A stretch of 64,000 nucleotides of DNA from assembly GCF_965228935.1 (NCBI RefSeq), contig NZ_OZ245846.1, forward strand, positions 5,580,001 to 5,644,000, written 5' to 3'. Below the pieces are notes generated by a model. That model was not told the origin of the DNA and searched no databases. It worked only from the letters and a program-made list of their open reading frames with translations. Positions 9,525-17,229 of this stretch are shown here, piece after piece; the stretch's first letter is position 1, and each line of letters begins with the position of its first letter. The translations under genes and the position numbers were made by a program. The DNA comes from Ulvibacterium sp965228935 (GTDB lineage Bacteria; Bacteroidota; Bacteroidia; Flavobacteriales; Flavobacteriaceae).

Positions 9525-10145
9525 TTATCCCAATTGCAAACCTCTTTTTCGTACCCAAAAGAAGGCGAATATCATGTTGGGTACCCAGCATAACCACGCC
9601 ACAATGCGATAAGCTATTGTAAAATCGTGAAAAACAATGGTCAGCAGAGGCAGCCAAATCCGTAAGGTCACAGCCGCAAAGCAGGCTGCATAACTGTATA
9701 TCATTAAACCTTGGTGCAACGGTAAGTCTCCTTTGCGAACTGCAAGATAGGCCCTGCCGGTAAAAAAGAGCCAAAGAATACCCAAACTCATGAAGCCCAA
9801 TGTGGAGATGATTCCCCCCGTTGCGTACAAGGCGATATAGATGGCACAAATTCCACTGATCAGGGCAGAAATGATATATATTCTGCCAATTGCACGGTGT
9901 CGTTTTAGATTTGCATTTCTTAGTTTTTTGCTGAATTGTACCCACCCCACCAATAGGGCCAAGCCCCCAAACAGAATGTGACCGTAGAATCCGATGTTCC
10001 AAAATAGGTTGGAGAGCAGTGTATCTTCCTTGGAAGCCAGCAACCCGAATTCCCTATCGAGAAAAAAATACAGCAAGGGATAGAGCCCGATAACGATGGC
10101 CAAAATGGCAAATACCACCCATGCTACTTTGTTCGTGGTGTTCAT
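9525..10145 (-). CDS. DUF2306-family membrane protein
   Basis: The 206-residue protein has about six predicted membrane helices: 8-28, 50-67, 84-104, 106-127, 146-165 and 176-195. The pattern GHILFGGLALLVGWVQF ... HRAIGRIYI with its conserved histidines matches DUF2306, a family of unknown function. It sits between two exported hydrolase genes on the same strand, 7 bp downstream of the esterase gene, so it is in the transcript, but no transport or enzymatic role can be assigned. A long reading in another frame at 9493-10002 is an artefact of the same DNA. Confidence 0.8.
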   Translation of the reverse strand: MNTTNKVAWVVFAILAIVIGLYPLLYFFLDREFGLLASKEDTLLSNLFWNIGFYGHILFGGLALLVGWVQFSKKLRNANLKRHRAIGRIYIISALISGICAIYIALYATGGIISTLGFMSLGILWLFFTGRAYLAVRKGDLPLHQGLMIYSYAACFAAVTLRIWLPLLTIVFHDFTIAYRIVAWLCWVPNMIFAFFWVRKRGLQLG

Positions 10146-10152
10146 TTATATC

Positions 10153-11889
10153 TTATTTATAACGCCAACTAGTCAAATCCGCTCCCTTGGGCGCACTTTC
10201 CGCAATACGTTTCATAATTTTAGGTACATACATACTATTGTATCGCAATCGCGAAATATGGTTGGGCTGTTCCGGGTCGCCGTTCCAACAATGTTCCGCA
10301 CGGTCTCCATAGAGCACTTCGCCCCCATAGTAGGGATCGCTGGTACTTTCCAAAAAATCTTCCATAAGGTAGACAGCATTGTTTAGATAATAATTATCCA
10401 TGTCCCCACAGTAAATATGGATCTTACCTTTTAGATCTTCTCCCAATTTATCCCAGTCCCGTTCCAGGATATGGCGCAGATCATAGTTTTCTTTCCAATA
10501 TTCCGATACTTTATGATCTATATCGCCGGTCATCTTATCCCATAGCCGTACCGGATAACCGTCCTCTCCCTGGGGAGAGTAGGTGGCTTCCCAAATATCC
10601 CACTGCTGACCGGAGCGACTTTTGTCCCCCAAAACAAGCTCCATATGATTGTACTCCCTAAGCGTAATCTGGACATGTCCCAGATAATCCCGATGTCCTG
10701 GGACTTCCAAGCGCTTATGCTCACTCTCATAAAAATAGGCATTCTTATCGGTATAAATATCGGTCAGGCAATAGGCCCTAAAGTCGATAGGATCCGGACA
10801 GGCGGCAAAACAACCGTTATATTCCCTAGGATATTTTACCTGTACCGCCAAGGCTTCCCAACCTCCAGTGGAACCACCATACAAAAAGCGTGACCAACCT
10901 TCCCCTATCCCTCGGAACGTCCGTTCGATATAAGGAATCAGCTCATAGGTTATGGCATCACCATAAGGACCCTGACTGGCCGAGTTTACCGCGTAAGAGT
11001 CATCATAATAAGGGGTAGGATGTTGGATTTCGATAATTAGAAATCTTGGAAAATCAGGTTCGTTCCACCGTTTGTAAAAATCATAGGCCTCTTGTTCCTG
11101 AATTATATTATAGCCTTCCACACCAAACCTATCCGAATACTCCGGCTCCATATTCGGGTCGGGAGGCGTAGTTCGAAATCCACCAAAATCACTTGGGAAA
11201 TGTCCATGGAAAATCATTAAGGGATACTTGGCCTCGGGATGCTCCTCAAACCCCTTGGGTAAAAGTACATGGGCTCCCAAATACATATCCCTTCCCCAGA
11301 ACTCGGAAAGCTTTTCGGACTTTATTTTAACATGCTTTATCCACTCCGTATCCTTTGGTTCCTGGATTGGAGGAATCACCTGATCCATGACTACGTTTAC
11401 GCCCTTGACGCCATCTTCGGTAATGGTTATCTTAAAGGGTTTGCTGTACAGATTACCCGGTGATTTGTTCCATTGTTGTCCCTCGCCCTTATCCATAGGC
11501 AGTTTTACCATGTGGCCCGTGGACAGATTGAAGGTTTCATATCTATGTAAAAGCGCTTGAACCTGATATTCCCCCGGAGGTACATCGGCCAAGCTTTCAT
11601 AGGGAAATCCAAAGACCGTAGTGTCAAAAGTTTGTATTTCGCCGGCTCCCATCCCTTCAACGTTCATTCCAAAAATAATTTGCGTACCAAGACCGGCATT
11701 GATCTGAAAACGGGGTTCGTCCCCGTCATTATTGGATAGCATTAGAAGAAGTCTTCCATCCAGTTTCTCTTTGGTTGCGGTCTCAGGAAAAGATACGTTA
11801 ATAGCCATCTGTGATTTTTTTTCTATTTGCAATAGGCAACCCGTTACACTGACAAGCAATAGTATCAAAAAAAGGAGGTGTTTTTGCAT
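10153..11889 (-). CDS. large lipoprotein alpha/beta-hydrolase (esterase)
   Basis: I choose the ATG at 11889, preceded by AGGG about 8 bp upstream, which gives 578 residues starting MQKHLLFLILLLVSVTGC with lipobox Cys18; a GTG at 11922 would only add polar residues. An N-terminal beta region (about 25-185) precedes the catalytic domain: LMIFHGHFPSDF (oxyanion loop), LYGGSTGGWEAL with nucleophile Ser340, an acid in the YCGDMDNYYL region, and a histidine in RAEHCWNGD. The domain resembles the putative-esterase family of the 3157-4014 protein but is much longer. It probably acts at the cell surface on acyl groups. Confidence 0.8.
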   Translation of the reverse strand: MQKHLLFLILLLVSVTGCLLQIEKKSQMAINVSFPETATKEKLDGRLLLMLSNNDGDEPRFQINAGLGTQIIFGMNVEGMGAGEIQTFDTTVFGFPYESLADVPPGEYQVQALLHRYETFNLSTGHMVKLPMDKGEGQQWNKSPGNLYSKPFKITITEDGVKGVNVVMDQVIPPIQEPKDTEWIKHVKIKSEKLSEFWGRDMYLGAHVLLPKGFEEHPEAKYPLMIFHGHFPSDFGGFRTTPPDPNMEPEYSDRFGVEGYNIIQEQEAYDFYKRWNEPDFPRFLIIEIQHPTPYYDDSYAVNSASQGPYGDAITYELIPYIERTFRGIGEGWSRFLYGGSTGGWEALAVQVKYPREYNGCFAACPDPIDFRAYCLTDIYTDKNAYFYESEHKRLEVPGHRDYLGHVQITLREYNHMELVLGDKSRSGQQWDIWEATYSPQGEDGYPVRLWDKMTGDIDHKVSEYWKENYDLRHILERDWDKLGEDLKGKIHIYCGDMDNYYLNNAVYLMEDFLESTSDPYYGGEVLYGDRAEHCWNGDPEQPNHISRLRYNSMYVPKIMKRIAESAPKGADLTSWRYK

Positions 11890-11925
11890 AAGCCCTAATT
11901 TAGCTGGTTTTGAGATGGTCACAAG

Positions 11926-13404
11926 TCAATCCTTTACTTTTAAAATTATCCTTTTGTAGCCCGTCAACGGAATATCGGCATCATCCATCACCCTTAAAAT
12001 GATATGGATGGATTGACCGTTGGCCCCACTTGGAATATTGACCAAGGTTTTCGATTGGTCACCATTATCCAGAATGGAGTCGTTGGCCTCCAAAAAGGAT
12101 CCTGCCTCAGGATAAACCAACCAATCGAAACTAAGGCTATCCTCGTCCGGATCCGTGGATTTTGATGCGTCCAAGGCTATTGAGCCGCCTGCCTCTACGG
12201 GGATTTCTAGGTATCCGTCACCGGAATATCCAGAAATCCTTGGAATTGGGGCATGGTTTATCTTGGCCTGATTTTCGGATCCCCACTGCACCCTTGCCGC
12301 AAAATCATTCTGAAAATCAAATCGCCATCGAAACACGGTTGCCATGGATGATGGTATCAAATCCTCTCTATCATCATCAAAATAGTTATCCTGCACATCC
12401 CGAAAAAAACCAGGGCGTTCCTGTTCAAAACGGCCGCCCCATCCTCCCCAATGGGGATGTTCTTGAAAATTCAGTCCGTTAGAAAGAAAATATAACCAGG
12501 AGGGAGAATCTCCCTCCTTCATTGCCATATACGGATTGCGTCCTTCACCCCCGGTATAGGCTTTATCAGGATATGCATCAGCCAAGGGATTTTTCCCAAT
12601 GATATTTTCTTTGAGCCATTCCCGTGATGTTAACGAGATATCCCCTCCAAGAAACATGCCCCTGTAGGACGAGGCCCATTTATCCCCCGATTGATCGAGT
12701 GCCAATATCAACCATAGCTTTGGAAATTCTTGCATGATCCATTCATTTGACGAATCTTGCTTCCCAATAAAATAAACCCTTAGTTTTCCAACAAATGCTT
12801 CCAACTCTTTGCTTGAACCCATTTCCCTCACTTTCCACAAGGCCTGGGCCAAATCACAAGCCCCACCCCATACAGCAATATTTACAGGTTCGGACGACTG
12901 TTTGACCGATTCAATAATCCAATCGGAACCTTCGGTATCATGGCCAGGGCCCACATAATCAGAGACCGGTACTTTTACACCATTTTTGTTGCACCCCTTT
13001 TTTACTAGGGAATGCAGATAATCCGCAGTGGGGTAATCCCGAGAATGCGATTTTAACCGATTTTGTATCAATCCATATTTTGAGATAAGATCATGGAGAA
13101 TATCATCCCGAACCAAAGGGGGTTCATGGTCGTAATTTGAATCGGCATTGGCGATGAACCCTAAAAAATCAAATTCATTCGCATAATGTAAAAGCCGTAC
13201 AAAAGACTGCTGGTCGTCCGGATCTTGACCGATATCCGTGGTAACGATTAGTTTAGGTCGCTGCGCATACCCCTGGGACACCGACATAAAACTGATTCCG
13301 ACAATTAACCAAAAAATACTTTTGCATAGACTTGAAAGTCCTGGATTTACCGCATTTTTAGTTTTAACCGTATCATTTTTAAAGCTCGACCCCGATTTTA
13401 CCAT
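11926..13404 (-). CDS. secreted DUF1593 protein with C-terminal beta-sandwich domain
   Basis: The 492-residue protein starts at an ATG (13404) with a long n-region and a signal peptide ending at GYAQ. IVTTDIGQDPDDQQSF (53-68) is the Asp-rich nucleoside-hydrolase-like motif. The DUF1593 core runs to about residue 375, followed by a beta domain (IALDASKSTDPDEDSLSFDW) as in Saccharophagus Sde_0182-type proteins. It is the first gene of the minus-strand block that runs to 1712, so its upstream region probably holds the block promoter. A recognisable TAnnTTTG box was not found there. Confidence 0.82.
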   Translation of the reverse strand: MVKSGSSFKNDTVKTKNAVNPGLSSLCKSIFWLIVGISFMSVSQGYAQRPKLIVTTDIGQDPDDQQSFVRLLHYANEFDFLGFIANADSNYDHEPPLVRDDILHDLISKYGLIQNRLKSHSRDYPTADYLHSLVKKGCNKNGVKVPVSDYVGPGHDTEGSDWIIESVKQSSEPVNIAVWGGACDLAQALWKVREMGSSKELEAFVGKLRVYFIGKQDSSNEWIMQEFPKLWLILALDQSGDKWASSYRGMFLGGDISLTSREWLKENIIGKNPLADAYPDKAYTGGEGRNPYMAMKEGDSPSWLYFLSNGLNFQEHPHWGGWGGRFEQERPGFFRDVQDNYFDDDREDLIPSSMATVFRWRFDFQNDFAARVQWGSENQAKINHAPIPRISGYSGDGYLEIPVEAGGSIALDASKSTDPDEDSLSFDWLVYPEAGSFLEANDSILDNGDQSKTLVNIPSGANGQSIHIILRVMDDADIPLTGYKRIILKVKD

Positions 13405-13562
13405 AGTATCCTTTGGAGAATAACAAATTCCTTGGCTGAAGGTTTCCTAAACAATTCCCCTAAAAGGTACTGATTTCCCATTAACCATCAAATACCAAAC
13501 ACCGAATTTCATCGTTATCAAATTATGGTAGCTCGATGAGGACACCTACTAAATTGTCAGCT

Positions 13563-13712
13563 ATGAAGAAACTAATCTATGTTGGGCTAATTTTGGCTAT
13601 GATTATGGGTATAGGAAGTTGTAGTTATGATGACAGCAACGATCTGGATGTTTTGACCCCCAACGACAGCACGCAAACGGCCAAAGGAGATAATCTTGTC
13701 CTTCCTCTATAG
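13563..13712 (+). CDS. 49-residue lipoprotein
   Basis: An ATG at 13563 opens a 49-codon frame ending TAG at 13710-13712. It reads MKKLIYVGLILAMIMGIGSC, a textbook lipoprotein signal with Cys20, followed by an acidic, Ser/Thr/Asn-rich tail (YDDSNDLDVLTPNDS...). Nothing else is encoded on either strand there. The signal peptide makes it likely to be translated; the mature part is only 30 residues and has no recognisable domain. It lies between the divergent hydrolase block and convergent folD. It may be a complete small lipoprotein or the stump of a longer one. Confidence 0.55.
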   Translation: MKKLIYVGLILAMIMGIGSCSYDDSNDLDVLTPNDSTQTAKGDNLVLPL

Positions 13713-13765
13713 CAAGAAAGAGACGTGCCATTTAATTCCATCTTTTTTATACCCGTAAAAGTCGA

Positions 13766-14650
13766 TTACACTTTACTTCTATGCCGTTTTCGGGCCAATA
13801 ATGTATTCTTTAACAGCATGGCGATGGTCATAGGACCCACCCCGCCTGGAACAGGAGTTATGAAGGATGCCTTTTTGGATACATTCTCAAAATCCACGTC
13901 CCCGGTAAGATAATAGCCGCGTTTCCGTGTGTCATCGGGTACCCGAGTAATCCCCACATCGATAATCACAGCTCCTTCTTTTACCATATCCGCCTTTAAG
14001 AAATGGGGCACGCCCAATGCCGAAACAATAATATCAGCTTGCAAGGTCAACGCCTTGATATCCTTGGTACGGCTGTGGGTCAAAGTGACCGTACAATTGG
14101 CAGCCTTACCCTTTTGGCTCATCAGTATACTAATGGGCCTACCTACAATATGGCTACGACCGATGACCACGGCGTGTTTACCTTCCGTTTCCACCTCATA
14201 GCGTTTCAACAATTCCATGATGCCAAAGGGGGTAGCCGAAATAAAGGTTTCCATATCCAAGGCCATTTTGCCAAAGTTGGTCGGGTGAAAACCATCCACA
14301 TCCTTGTCCGGATGTACGGCCATTAGCACCTTTTCCTCATCAATGTGCTTAGGTAGTGGAAGTTGCACAATGTAGCCGTCTATAGCATCATCCGTGTTCA
14401 GCTGTTCCACTTTTTGGAGTAATTCTTCCTCGGAGGTTTCCTCGGGCAAATGGATAAGGGTGGATTCAAAACCGATTTTCTTACACGACCTTACCTTACT
14501 CCCCACATAAGTTAGGCTAGCACCATCATTCCCGACAAGTACCGCGGCCAAATGGGGTACTTTTTCACCGCGTTCCTTTATCTGGATAACCTCTAGGGCT
14601 ATTTCTTCCTTTATTTTGTTGGAGATTGCCTTTCCGTCTAATAATTTCAT
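13766..14650 (-). CDS. folD: bifunctional methylenetetrahydrofolate dehydrogenase / methenyltetrahydrofolate cyclohydrolase
   Basis: The 294-residue protein shows FolD signatures: YVGSKVRSCKKIGF with the catalytic Lys, QLPLPKH, the NADP-binding GRSHIVGRPIS, and PGGVGPMTIAMLL at the C-terminus. It interconverts methylene-, methenyl- and formyl-tetrahydrofolate in the cytoplasm for purine, thymidylate and formyl-Met synthesis. Length and motifs are standard and complete. It is downstream of the four-helix-bundle and ffh genes on the same strand. Confidence 0.97.
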   Translation of the reverse strand: MKLLDGKAISNKIKEEIALEVIQIKERGEKVPHLAAVLVGNDGASLTYVGSKVRSCKKIGFESTLIHLPEETSEEELLQKVEQLNTDDAIDGYIVQLPLPKHIDEEKVLMAVHPDKDVDGFHPTNFGKMALDMETFISATPFGIMELLKRYEVETEGKHAVVIGRSHIVGRPISILMSQKGKAANCTVTLTHSRTKDIKALTLQADIIVSALGVPHFLKADMVKEGAVIIDVGITRVPDDTRKRGYYLTGDVDFENVSKKASFITPVPGGVGPMTIAMLLKNTLLARKRHRSKV

Positions 14651-14656
14651 TATTGG

Positions 14657-15115
14657 TTCAAAGTTTAAGGAGTTATCGGTTAAATTTAGGACCTCTATAT
14701 TCAGACTTCATAAGATAACTCATAAAAGAACTTATTTTTTTACTTTCCAAGAGTACTTTTTGGATTTGAATGTCAAAAATTTCCTGATCAATATGTTTTC
14801 TATCCAAAGCTCTATAAAGCTGTGATCGTAATTCGCCACACGAAGCTTTTGCAATACTTAAAAATTGAATGAATTCCTTATTTCCATTTCTTTCAAAGCC
14901 TTCAGCAATATTATCCATTATAGAACCTGAACATTTATCCATTTGGTCTCGAAGCGCATAATTCTTTCCCAAACTTGTAGTTTCGATGAAGTGATGAACA
15001 TCTTTGCAGATTTCCCTCGCCAATTGCCATATCTCCAAATCCTCAAAACGCCCAAATTTTCCCATTACGATAAAACCTAAACTTTTGAATCTTTTTTTGA
15101 GCCTTGAACTTTGAA
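14657..15115. repeat. 14-bp inverted repeats flanking the four-helix-bundle gene
   Basis: TTCAAAGTTTAAGG at 14657-14670 is matched by CCTTGAACTTTGAA at 15102-15115, whose complement is TTCAAAGTTCAAGG (13 of 14 identical). The two copies bracket just the small gene 14673-15065, so the 459-bp unit looks like a cassette inserted between folD and ffh. No transposase is present. Similarity of these GTTCAAG-type words to the heptamer array at 19612 is suggestive only. Confidence 0.5.
14673..15065 (-). CDS. four-helix-bundle protein (S23/23S rRNA intervening-sequence family)
   Basis: The 130-residue protein matches the S23 four-helix-bundle family: FEDLEIWQLAREICKDVHHF, YALRDQMDKCSGSIMDNIAEGFERN and FLSIAKASCGELRSQLYRAL. 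Relatives are encoded in rRNA intervening sequences or as free-standing genes, and the Avd protein of diversity-generating retroelements has the same fold. No reverse transcriptase or variable repeat is nearby, so no retroelement is claimed. It separates two housekeeping genes and is bracketed by inverted repeats, which suggests past mobility. Confidence 0.9.
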   Translation of the reverse strand: MGKFGRFEDLEIWQLAREICKDVHHFIETTSLGKNYALRDQMDKCSGSIMDNIAEGFERNGNKEFIQFLSIAKASCGELRSQLYRALDRKHIDQEIFDIQIQKVLLESKKISSFMSYLMKSEYRGPKFNR

Positions 15116-15134
15116 CGTTGGATACAAAAAATAG

Positions 15135-16463
15135 CTATTTCATTCTTTGCATCATCTGCATCATCTTTTTACCCCCACCGCCTTGCATCATTTTCATCAT
15201 TTTGCCCATTTGATCAAATTGTTTAAGCAATTGATTTACATCCTGAATGGTCCGGCCACTGCCTAAGGCTATCCGCTTTTTACGACTAGCGTTCAATTTG
15301 GAGGGATTTGAACGTTCGTCAGGGGTCATGGAATGGATAATGGCCTCAATATGTTTAAAGGCATCATCATCTATATCCATGCCTTTAAGCGCCTTGCCCG
15401 CGCCTGGAATCATTCCCATAAGGTCCTTGATGTTCCCCATTTTCTTTATCTGCTGGATCTGGCTCAGGAAATCATCGAACCCGAATCTATTCTTGGCAAT
15501 TTTTTTCTGGATTTTCCTGGCTTCCTCCTCATCAAATTGTTCTTGGGCCCGTTCAACCAATGAAATCACATCGCCCATACCCAAAATGCGGTCGGCCATT
15601 CGCGATGGATGGAAAACGTCAATAGCTTCCATCTTTTCACCGGTACCAATGAATTTAATGGGCTTGTCCACTACGGATTTTATGGAAATGGCCGCACCAC
15701 CTCGGGTATCCCCATCCAGCTTAGTAAGGATGACACCGTCAAAATTCAGGACATCATTGAAGGCCTTGGCCGTATTTACGGCATCCTGACCGGTCATGGC
15801 ATCCACTACAAAAAGAGTCTCTTGTGGTTGTATGGCGGCGTGGATATTTGAGATTTCCGTCATCATTTTCTCGTCCACGGCCAAGCGACCGGCAGTATCG
15901 ATGATGACCACATTGTACCCATTGGCCTTTGCATGTGCAATACCTGCCTTGGCAATGGCTACGGGATCGTTGTTCTCCCGATCAGAATACACTTCAACCC
16001 CGATTTGATCTCCTACGATATGCAATTGATCTATGGCCGCGGGACGGTATACATCACAGGCTACCAATAAAGGTTTCTTGGATTTTTTATTTTTGAGAAA
16101 ATTGGCCAGTTTTCCTGAAAAGGTGGTTTTACCCGAACCTTGAAGACCGGACATTAGGACTACGGAAGGGTGCCCCGAAAGATTGATGCCTTCGGTTTCG
16201 CCGCCCATAAGTTCCGTAAGTTCGTCCTTTACGATCTTCACCATTAATTGGCCGGGCTGTAGGGTAGTCAACACGTTCTGACCCAGGGCCTTTTCCTTTA
16301 CCCGATTCGTAAACTCCTTGGCTATCCTAAAATTGACATCGGCATCCAACAAGGCCCTACGGACCTCCTTGGTGGTCTCCGCAACATTGATCTCGGTTAT
16401 CTGCCCATGTCCCTTAAGAACATGAAGGGCCTTATCCAGCTTTTCACTTAAGTTATCGAACAT
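15135..16463 (-). CDS. ffh: signal recognition particle protein Ffh
   Basis: The correct start is the ATG at 16463 (MFDNLSEKLDKAL), 442 residues; 78 further in-frame codons upstream are not part of the family. The GTPase motifs are GLQGSGKTT (106-114), DTAGR (189-193) and TKLDGD (247-252). The C-terminal M domain is methionine-rich and ends in repeated MM pairs. Ffh binds signal sequences of nascent membrane proteins with 4.5S RNA and docks to FtsY. A TAAATTTG box on the minus strand (16490-16497), about 27 bp before the ATG, fits the flavobacterial -7 consensus. Confidence 0.97.
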   Translation of the reverse strand: MFDNLSEKLDKALHVLKGHGQITEINVAETTKEVRRALLDADVNFRIAKEFTNRVKEKALGQNVLTTLQPGQLMVKIVKDELTELMGGETEGINLSGHPSVVLMSGLQGSGKTTFSGKLANFLKNKKSKKPLLVACDVYRPAAIDQLHIVGDQIGVEVYSDRENNDPVAIAKAGIAHAKANGYNVVIIDTAGRLAVDEKMMTEISNIHAAIQPQETLFVVDAMTGQDAVNTAKAFNDVLNFDGVILTKLDGDTRGGAAISIKSVVDKPIKFIGTGEKMEAIDVFHPSRMADRILGMGDVISLVERAQEQFDEEEARKIQKKIAKNRFGFDDFLSQIQQIKKMGNIKDLMGMIPGAGKALKGMDIDDDAFKHIEAIIHSMTPDERSNPSKLNASRKKRIALGSGRTIQDVNQLLKQFDQMGKMMKMMQGGGGKKMMQMMQRMK

Positions 16464-16643
16464 CGTCTTACATCCTTTTTGAAGAAAAGCAAATTTAAGA
16501 ATTACCAAGGGAACGATGAGGTATTGAGGGGAAAAATATATAGATGGCACAACCCTAACGTTGCCATGGAAACAAAGTTGGGACCCTACAAATGAGGCGG
16601 GCCTGTGGAAACAAGGTTTCGAAAACCACATAAGGGTCATAAA

Positions 16644-16685
16644 CAAAAAAAAGCACCCATCTTTCGGTGGATGCTCTTTTTTTGG
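16644..16685. terminator. bidirectional hairpin terminator
   Basis: A 7-bp stem (GCACCCA / TGGATGC, one G-T pair, 16653-16674) is flanked by an A-run on the left and a T-run on the right. It can stop the lipoprotein transcript (minus strand, stop at 16707) and shields ffh. Confidence 0.8.
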
Positions 16686-16706
16686 GATATGGGGCAAAAA
16701 AGGCTA

Positions 16707-17165
16707 CTAAATCTTTTCAAAAGTGAGGTAATCGGTACTTCCATCATCTACATCAACGTCCCATAATTCTATTTTTGAACCGGTATATTTCAGGATATCC
16801 CAATCATTTGCCAGTTCCTCAAAAATATCAGGGGAAGCAAAGAAAATATTGAAATCCACATCACTCGTGCTATCATCATCTCTATTTTCCGATTCCGTTA
16901 TGGACCAGGCACCAGAAAGGGACGTATTGCCATTAGTGGCCCCTAAAGTTCCATCTGCATTGAATGTAAATACATACCCATCGTAGTCGCTTGTATCATC
17001 CTCATCGGAATCGGCATAAAAGGTTATTTTCCATTCACCACGGGTCACCATGGTTTCTACCTCTTCTGCATTGATCACTATGGATTGATTATCTCCGTTA
17101 TTTTCATCGGTGCTGCAGGACACCAGTACAACACTTAACAGTAGTGGACTAATAACTCTCTTCAT
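16707..17165 (-). CDS. lipocalin-like lipoprotein, single domain
   Basis: The 152-residue protein starts with a lipoprotein signal (MKRVISPLLLSVVLVSC, Cys17). One beta-barrel-like domain follows with the pattern GEWKITFY ... YVFTFNADGTL ... LSGAWSI ... IELWDVDVDD ... LTFEKI. The same pattern forms the last domain of the next protein (17230-18999), which ends LVFEKKQ, so the two are paralogues. It is flanked by terminators on both sides and so is probably a separate transcription unit. Function unknown; surface-exposed accessory role is a guess. Confidence 0.75.
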   Translation of the reverse strand: MKRVISPLLLSVVLVSCSTDENNGDNQSIVINAEEVETMVTRGEWKITFYADSDEDDTSDYDGYVFTFNADGTLGATNGNTSLSGAWSITESENRDDDSTSDVDFNIFFASPDIFEELANDWDILKYTGSKIELWDVDVDDGSTDYLTFEKI

Positions 17166-17186
17166 GGGTTAAGGTTTATGGGGTAA

Positions 17187-17221
17187 AAAGGGAATCCCCG
17201 ATGCCTTGGCATCGGGGATTC
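17187..17221 (-). terminator. strong intrinsic terminator
   Basis: A perfect 14-bp inverted repeat (17192-17205 with 17208-17221, centre TT) is followed on the minus strand by CTTTTTACC. It lies 9 bp after the stop of the 17230-18999 lipoprotein gene. Confidence 0.88.
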
Positions 17222-17229
17222 TTAAACTT

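Noticed and set aside
9493..10002. 169-codon frame overlapping the DUF2306 gene
   Set aside because: Same strand, different frame; the DUF2306 reading has consistent membrane helices and conserved histidines.
14673..15065. Diversity-generating retroelement based on the Avd-like four-helix-bundle protein
   Set aside because: No reverse transcriptase, template repeat or variable repeat is visible; the fold alone is not enough.
15247..15789. 180-codon plus-strand frame opposite ffh
   Set aside because: Antisense to a strongly conserved gene; no start signal or family.
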